From: Pachypanchax playfairii
Lineage: Eukaryota; Chordata; Actinopteri; Cyprinodontiformes; Aplocheilidae
Assembly: GCA_006937955.1 (NCBI GenBank)
Contig: SSNP01000031.1
Location: forward strand, 2,176,287-2,240,286
Length of the DNA: 64,000 nt
Direction of reading: 5' to 3'
Numbering within the stretch: the first letter of the stretch is position 1; each line of letters opens with the position of its first letter. Positions 58,687 through 64,000 of this stretch are shown here, piece after piece. The notes beneath the pieces are model-generated. The model was not told the DNA's origin. It was given only the letters and a program-made list of their open reading frames with translations, and did no database searches. A program made the translations under genes and the position numbers.

Positions 58687-59060
58687 TATATATGTTGTAA
58701 CCCTCATCCATGGTTTATAACTGGAAGAAAAAGATCCTGGATACAAGCAGGTACATTATTTTTTTCTAGGGCTAAGCTTTAGAGATAAGATGAGGAGCTC
58801 CATCATGCAGGAAAGCACAGAGTAGAATTGCTGCTTCTCCTCATCTAAAGGAATCAAGTGAGGTGGCTTGGGCATTTGATTAGGATGCCTCCTGATCACC
58901 TCTCTCTGAAGGCTTTCCTTACCAAAGTGTCCCACTTGGCAAAGACCTCTTGGCACACCTTGGAGGGATTATATATTGTTACTGGCCTGGGAACAAGAAG
59001 TGTTGCTGGGAAGAAGGACATTTGGGTTTCCCTCTCTGTCGGCAGAACAGACTACTAAGC
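58687..59060 (+). mobile_element. LINE relic, right part (after Tc1 insertion)
   Basis: Continues the relic of 56920-57084: ggtttataactggaagaaaaagatc (YGHELW..TERTR-like), cctggatacaagcaggtaca (IQAAEM-like), ctaagctttagagataagatgagg, tgctgcttctcctcatctaa, gaggtggcttgggcatttga and then the 3' region ending near 59060. Joining the two parts restores collinearity with the family, with the TA counted once. Confidence 0.65.
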
Positions 59061-60649
59061 TAAGAAAAAGTTCACCTGCTCATCAATCTTTCCAGATACT
59101 AATTTCACAGGATTTGATTACATTAATTGAAAGAAAATATATGTTTTAGTTTGACCAATTGTGAATGAAATCTTAATTAAATCTGTCCTTACTTTATGAG
59201 CTTTTTTGGTGGTTAAAAAATGAACCTACTTGAACCCATTGTTGGGCTGAAGGTGAAGACTTCCATAATTAGTGCATACTGTACACTTGCATACAAGCAT
59301 TAATTGTGCTTACCTGATCACTAAAAATCACATTTGATTGGTAGCTGGTTAGCGTTGTTTTGATTGTAAGCAATTATAACTCATCATTAAACAATAATAG
59401 AGTAGTGCACATAAGTGTGTGTGTGTGTGGGGGGGGGGGTATTAAGTACCAACAGGAGGTGGTTGAATCAGAGTAAGTAGACAACATTTCGAGGAAGAGT
59501 CAAAGTATGAAATACTGAGCACTCCCACATAGACCAGTGACTGAAGCTTTAGTTAGTCTGGTTAAGATCAGTTAATACACAGCAATAAGCTGCAATTAAA
59601 TGTTATGGATGCAAAGCTGCAGATCATGTCTCTAAGGGTTTATTATGGGACATAATTTTAACACAAAGTTGCCTTGAGGATTAGCAGTAAGATGGTGTGA
59701 ACATTAATCTTCTGTTCAAGATAATCATGAAGCAGCTGGTCAATCAGTATGTAAATCATATATTAGACTTACTGTGCTCTGCTTTATGTCAGATTTGTAT
59801 TTGTCATCAGCCACTAAGTCATTTTCTATAACAACTTTTCCTGTACAATCTTGTGAGGAGCAGATGCCTATCTCCAAAGGTCATTGACCTTCCCTAAAAG
59901 AGACATTGTCCACATGGAACAAGCTGAATGATCCCTTTCCTCTTCAGTTTACTGTCCATGATTTCCGAAAGGAATTATAAATTTGGACCAAATCTGATCA
60001 TAGACCAGTTGAAATTACTTTTCTTCAACTGGCATTGGTGGATCGTGTTGACAGACAATGATATCTGGATGTATTCTTGAGCCCATGTAGTGATGTTCAG
60101 TAGAGAAATGTGTATTTGATGCAACACTGCCTCAAGGCCTTACAGCTGACAAGCTTCCAGTTCTGACCTTTGAGCTTGTCCCTATTACACAAAGATTCCT
60201 CCTGCTTCTCTGAATCCTTGGGAGGACATTATTCAATGTAGATGGTGGTACTTTCAACATCTCCCCAATTTTTAGATGCAGTTTCTCGCAAATTGATGAA
60301 CATCTGCCAATCTGTACATCTGAGAGGTTCTGCCTTGTAGCCAGTCAAGTTACTGAGCTGTTGCTGATTAACCTACTTATTTTCACCAGTTTTTATATTA
60401 CATTTCAGCCCCTCCTTTTCCTAATTTAAGATGGGTTGCTGCCATCAAATTGAAAATGAACTAATATTTTCTATGAAATGATAGAACATCCCAGTTACTA
60501 CATCTGATATCTTTTTTATGTTCTGTTGGAAATAAAAATATGGGATTATGAACTTTGCAAATCATTATTTTCTGATTAATTTACAATTTAAACAGCATCA
60601 CAAATTTTTTGGGATTGTAAACAAATACACTTTTTATCTGTCCAACTGG
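59061..60649. other. Intron, no gene seen; (GT)n(G)n near 59418
   Basis: AT-rich intronic DNA with a (GT)n tract followed by a run of ten G at about 59416-59440. No coding frame was recognised. Confidence 0.45.
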
Positions 60650-61127
60650 GGGATTTTGTTAAGGTCAAGTCATTTCTCTTACACACAGACTTAGGAAAAT
60701 GTATTCATGCCTTCATTTCACCTATACTGGACTACAGTAACAGCCATTATTTTAGGTATTATCCAATTTCTTACCCGCATCTTGTCCCAAACATTTAAGC
60801 TCAACTCCTAATAGGCTAATAAGAACAAGATCACTTCCCTTTGCTTCTTTAATCCAACTCCCAGTTCATTTTATAATTCTATTTAACATGCTAGTGCTTG
60901 TTTGGGCATTTTGTGATTAAATGGGTAGCACCTACTTTCCCCTCTAAGATCTTCTAACTTTGCATGCTCCATAAAGAACACTTAGGTCAGGTCAACCAAC
61001 ACTCCAGCACAATAGAGATGGGCTGTGGTTGTAGCAGTGCCTTAACTTTGGAACAGCCTATGCTTTCACACTGAGACACAACAATACTTGATGTTTTCAC
61101 AACACACTTAAAAACTTGTTTTTAGTC
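60650..61127 (+). pseudogene. Old LINE reverse-transcriptase C-terminus, left part
   Basis: Decayed coding: GKCIHAFISPILDYSNSHYF at about 60694-60756 matches the IHAFISSRLDYCNSL motif of L2/CR1-type LINEs. Further pieces resembling LPVHF-I-FK-LVLV, TLRSG and LWNSL follow in different frames. It reaches KTCF-stop-S at the insertion point of a younger relative and continues after it at 61795. Confidence 0.65.
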
Positions 61128-61785
61128 CTTTGCAATAAATTCAGACTAAGTTGTGTTATTAACTCACTGTTATATGGTGCTCCTTCATCCGCAATAGTTC
61201 GTCTCCAGTTAGTACAAAATGCTGCTGCACGATTTTTAACTGGGACTACTTTGAAACAACATATCACCCCTGTACTGGCTAATCTGCACTGGCTGCCAAT
61301 CCGCTATCGGATTAAATTTAAGATCCTTTTATTTGCTTTTAAATCTTTGCATGCGCTAGGGCCACCCTACTTGGCGCAGCTTCTCTGTCCCTATGTCCCG
61401 AGGCGTTCCCTGAGGTCCTCTGAGCAGCACTTGCTGCAGGTTCGTCCAGCCCGCTATAAGGCCCGCGGTGAGCGGGCGTTCTCAGTTTGCGCCCCTAGTT
61501 TATGGAACCAGCTCCGCCTGACGGTCAGACTCGCCCCATCTCTTAGTATTTTTAAGATCCGTTTAAAGACTTACTTTTATTCTCAGGCTTTTAACTCTGT
61601 TAGGGCATTCTAACCCTTTGCTGACCTTATTTTATTGTTTTTATGTTTGTTTTTATAGTATGTTTATTTTTATCTCTGTATTTGTTGTTTTTATTTGTGT
61701 ACAGCACTTTGGTCTGCGTCACTGCAGTTTTTAAATGTGCTTTATAAATAAATTGATGATGATGATGAAGATTAAGGTTGATTTT
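61128..61785 (+). mobile_element. Younger 5'-truncated LINE inserted in the older one
   Basis: Contains an open C-terminal reverse-transcriptase tail: INSLLYGAPSS, RLQLVQNAAARFLTGT, HITPVLANLHWLPIRYRI, FKILLFAFKSLHALGPPYL, RSLRSSEQHLL, LWNQLRL and FKIRLKTYFYS, then a stop at 61613. It is followed by a 3' UTR with tgtacagcactttggtctg and ttaaatgtgctttataaataaa and a (GATGAT)n tail. The 9-bp word TTTTTAGTC occurs at 61119-61127 and 61786-61794, just outside it, as a target-site duplication. 5' truncation is typical of LINE insertion. The clade is L2/CR1-like (jockey superfamily) by motif, moderate certainty. Confidence 0.75.
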
Positions 61786-61794
61786 TTTTTAGTC

Positions 61795-61915
61795 AGCACT
61801 TGCTTTTATTTGTGTTCTTTTTATTTTTTACTTCTACTTCTTTACCTTCACTTTTCTGCACAGAACTTGGATCTACACTTGTCATTTTCAAATGTGCTCA
61901 TAAATAAATTTAAAT
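61795..61915 (+). mobile_element. Old LINE, right part (3' UTR)
   Basis: Resumes the older copy with SALAFICV in the frame left at 61127. It then has ctgcacagaacttggatct and caaatgtgctcataaataaa, which parallel the younger copy's 3' UTR. Confidence 0.6.
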
Positions 61916-64000
61916 ACATTAGATTTGATTTTGGCTTGACGTGACACTGTTTCCTCCCATACTTGCAAAATTACTCGTGCTAGAAAATATTTAATAAGCC
62001 CAAACTTTTCTTTAACGACAACGAGTAAATCTATTCTCTGCCTTAGAGAAGTAGTAGTTAAATAACATTTATATTGTGTTTGAAAAATGCATAGCTAAAT
62101 GATAAATAGGCATTATTTAAGAGATCACTGTGCATGCAAAATTTTCTAATCACCAAAGCCAATAAAGACCAAGTTTATTATTAATGCAATAAAGGAAAAA
62201 AAAAAGCAATTCTTTGAAATTCAGTGCCGAAAACTACTAACTTTCATGCGATAGATATGCATAATTAGATTCAGCAAAGTGAAGATGCAATAAAACGTGG
62301 CTGTTTGAAAGTTAATTATCTTGAAGGACGACGCTAACCTATTCCTCACAATTATCTCATTTTTTTGTGGTTTGAATGTCTATCTATGAATATTAGTTGA
62401 AAAGATGTGCTTAGTTCCTATTTTTTAATCCCCAGTCATGCAATTTCCCAGTATGTAACTGAATGAGCAACACTCTGACTGCTCACAAAGAAACATGCGG
62501 ATGTCAATTATAAGCTCCTTACCTCCACTTCACCGGTCTGTCTGTGGAGCGCACTCCAGTGCCACTATGAGCTGCACGTGTATATACAAAGATAAATGTG
62601 TGTGTTTTTGGTGTGTATCCATGTCTCTGTGTGCGTATAGCTCCTTGATGTGGTGATCAATGTTTCTCTGATGCCTGGTTCAATAAACCATTAGATTTCC
62701 CCCTAAAGACATCCTGCCAACAGAACTTCATTAGACCCATACACATATATACAAAGAAAAACAAAAACACGGCACACCAAACCGTCTGTTGCTAATTGTC
62801 CTGCGTTTATAGGTGGTTGCCATCAGGACAGAAAAACATCATGGTTTAGCTTTTACTGGCTTAAGCTATTTCTGCAAAAGCCATTGCAGGACTCCATGGT
62901 ATTGTTTGATCTAAACTAAAAGGGATGACTTTGTCTTTTTGAAGGCCAGAACAAATGAGTTCTATCAAATTTGATCAGACAAAACAGCAAAAGGTGCTGT
63001 GTTTACAGGTACTGCAAGAGCGGATGTGTTTTATATTAAAGTGATGCTAATAAAAGGGATGTACTGGGAGTTTTCAGGAATTACGATCTTTGATACGCTC
63101 TTTGAAAGGGAATATAGGCTGAAAGCATGTTTATTTCCAACAAGTTTCTTTTGTTTTTTCATTAAATCTGTTGATTACACACCTAAAGGTAGAGCTATTT
63201 CAAGTTTTCAAACTTACTTTCAGATTTAGAATTCGTCATGACATAAAGAGGACTTCACTGTTTAGTCAGTTTTGCGTTAACACATTTCATCTCTCTCCTC
63301 ATCTCCCATCTTCTCTTATCTCTTTTCACAGCCACCCCTGTCCTTACTATTAATTAAAACTCTGTTCTGTGTGTGTGTGTGCGCGTGTGCATGTGCTTGT
63401 TTCTGTGCTTGAACTTGTGTGCACACATCAGGCTTCAGTATTAATTAAAGGTGTGAATGCTAATTGGTCAGATCAATAATGGGTCGTTAGGCCTCAGGGG
63501 CTGACGGCCAATAGGAAATCGTTACGTGTCTGACATCACTGTCACTCAGCTAAAGCTGCACTCTGACACACATGCGGCGCTGACACGCACAGATCTTAAG
63601 TGTCATCTGGAAAGATACTTAAACTTCAAAGAGCATGAGGGAGAAAGAAACCGAATTAGAAAGATGGAAGTGGATAACTGGTGCAGGACAGACAAACTTC
63701 CAGTAATTTCACTAAAACTAAATCCTTACCCATTATGAAAAGTAGGAGACAAAAAGTGATGGACATTTAAAACAAATATTAACTGAACATAACTGCAAAA
63801 AACCCATGTGCCAAGTATGAATACTTATTAGTGAATAAGTAATAAATAAACTTGAAACTAGTGCTGATCCAAACCAGAGAAATTATCTTTGTTTCTTACC
63901 ACATCTAGATTAGATCATTCTTTTTCCATTTTCCTACTAAGTCTTATTTGTCCTTTTCAATAGAATGTTGCACTTGAACTAATCTCTGTCTCTATGGCTT
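61916..64000. other. Intron, no gene seen
   Basis: AT-rich intronic sequence up to the window end. A (GT)n tract lies near 63368-63390. Frames of 60-76 codons have no recognisable motif. I looked for the preceding CSMD CUB exon on the minus strand and did not see one. Confidence 0.45.

Noticed and set aside
1..64000. CRISPR array, bacterial operon or phage system
   Set aside because: No spaced direct repeats, no dense coding, and clear vertebrate splice sites and transposons. The window is vertebrate intron.

Overview
This is vertebrate, almost certainly teleost fish, genomic DNA. It is AT-rich and intron-like, with no long native ORF. It is full of fish-type transposon relics (Tc1/mariner, hAT miniatures, Harbinger, LINEs with a (TGGA)n tail, tRNA-derived SINEs) and it carries assembly gaps. 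The only host coding sequence I can support is two exons on the minus strand of a CSMD gene (CUB and Sushi multiple domains protein). CSMD1 is the best paralog guess.

Host gene. A sushi exon lies at 46256-46453 and a CUB exon at 1734-1941. Both have consensus splice sites. The sushi exon ends with one codon base and the CUB exon starts with two, so the join reads ..ICR-A-EDTCGG.., the expected sushi-to-CUB boundary. They are therefore consecutive exons, and everything from 1942 to 46255 is one intron of about 44 kb as assembled. DNA below 1734 and above 46453 is flanking intron, where I found no further exon.

Assembly problems. The stretch 21629-25818 repeats 17429-21618 at a constant 4200-base offset, with a 10-N gap between the copies. 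The first copy stops inside a (TGGA)n microsatellite at the gap. This looks like two overlapping contigs that were never merged, so the real intron is probably near 40 kb. A Nextera/Tn5 mosaic-end adapter remains at 3476-3492 beside a 7-N gap. A third gap (4 N) is at 47138-47141.

Mobile elements, left to right: a Harbinger-like deleted element (816-1417); two copies of a TTAA-flanked miniature element (about 7012-7590 and 8626-9206); a possible first exon of a transposon-borne RecQ-like helicase (13840-13931); LINE 3' ends before the microsatellites; one hAT miniature nested in another, each with a perfect 8-bp target duplication (32837-33187 inside 32664-33324); a decayed Tc1 (38590-39100); a dimeric tRNA-SINE (44190-44529) and a related SINE near the sushi exon; a LINE relic (50985-51365); a truncated mariner end (52962-53205); a fold-back hAT miniature (55172-55384); an intact-looking Tc1 with an open 340-aa DD34E transposase and about 99% identical 200-bp inverted repeats (57085-58686), inserted in an older LINE; and a LINE inserted into an older relative (61128-61785).

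I found no convincing new multi-gene system. The most informative observations are the false duplication, the young Tc1, the datable nested insertions, and the transposon-borne CTCF-like sites.
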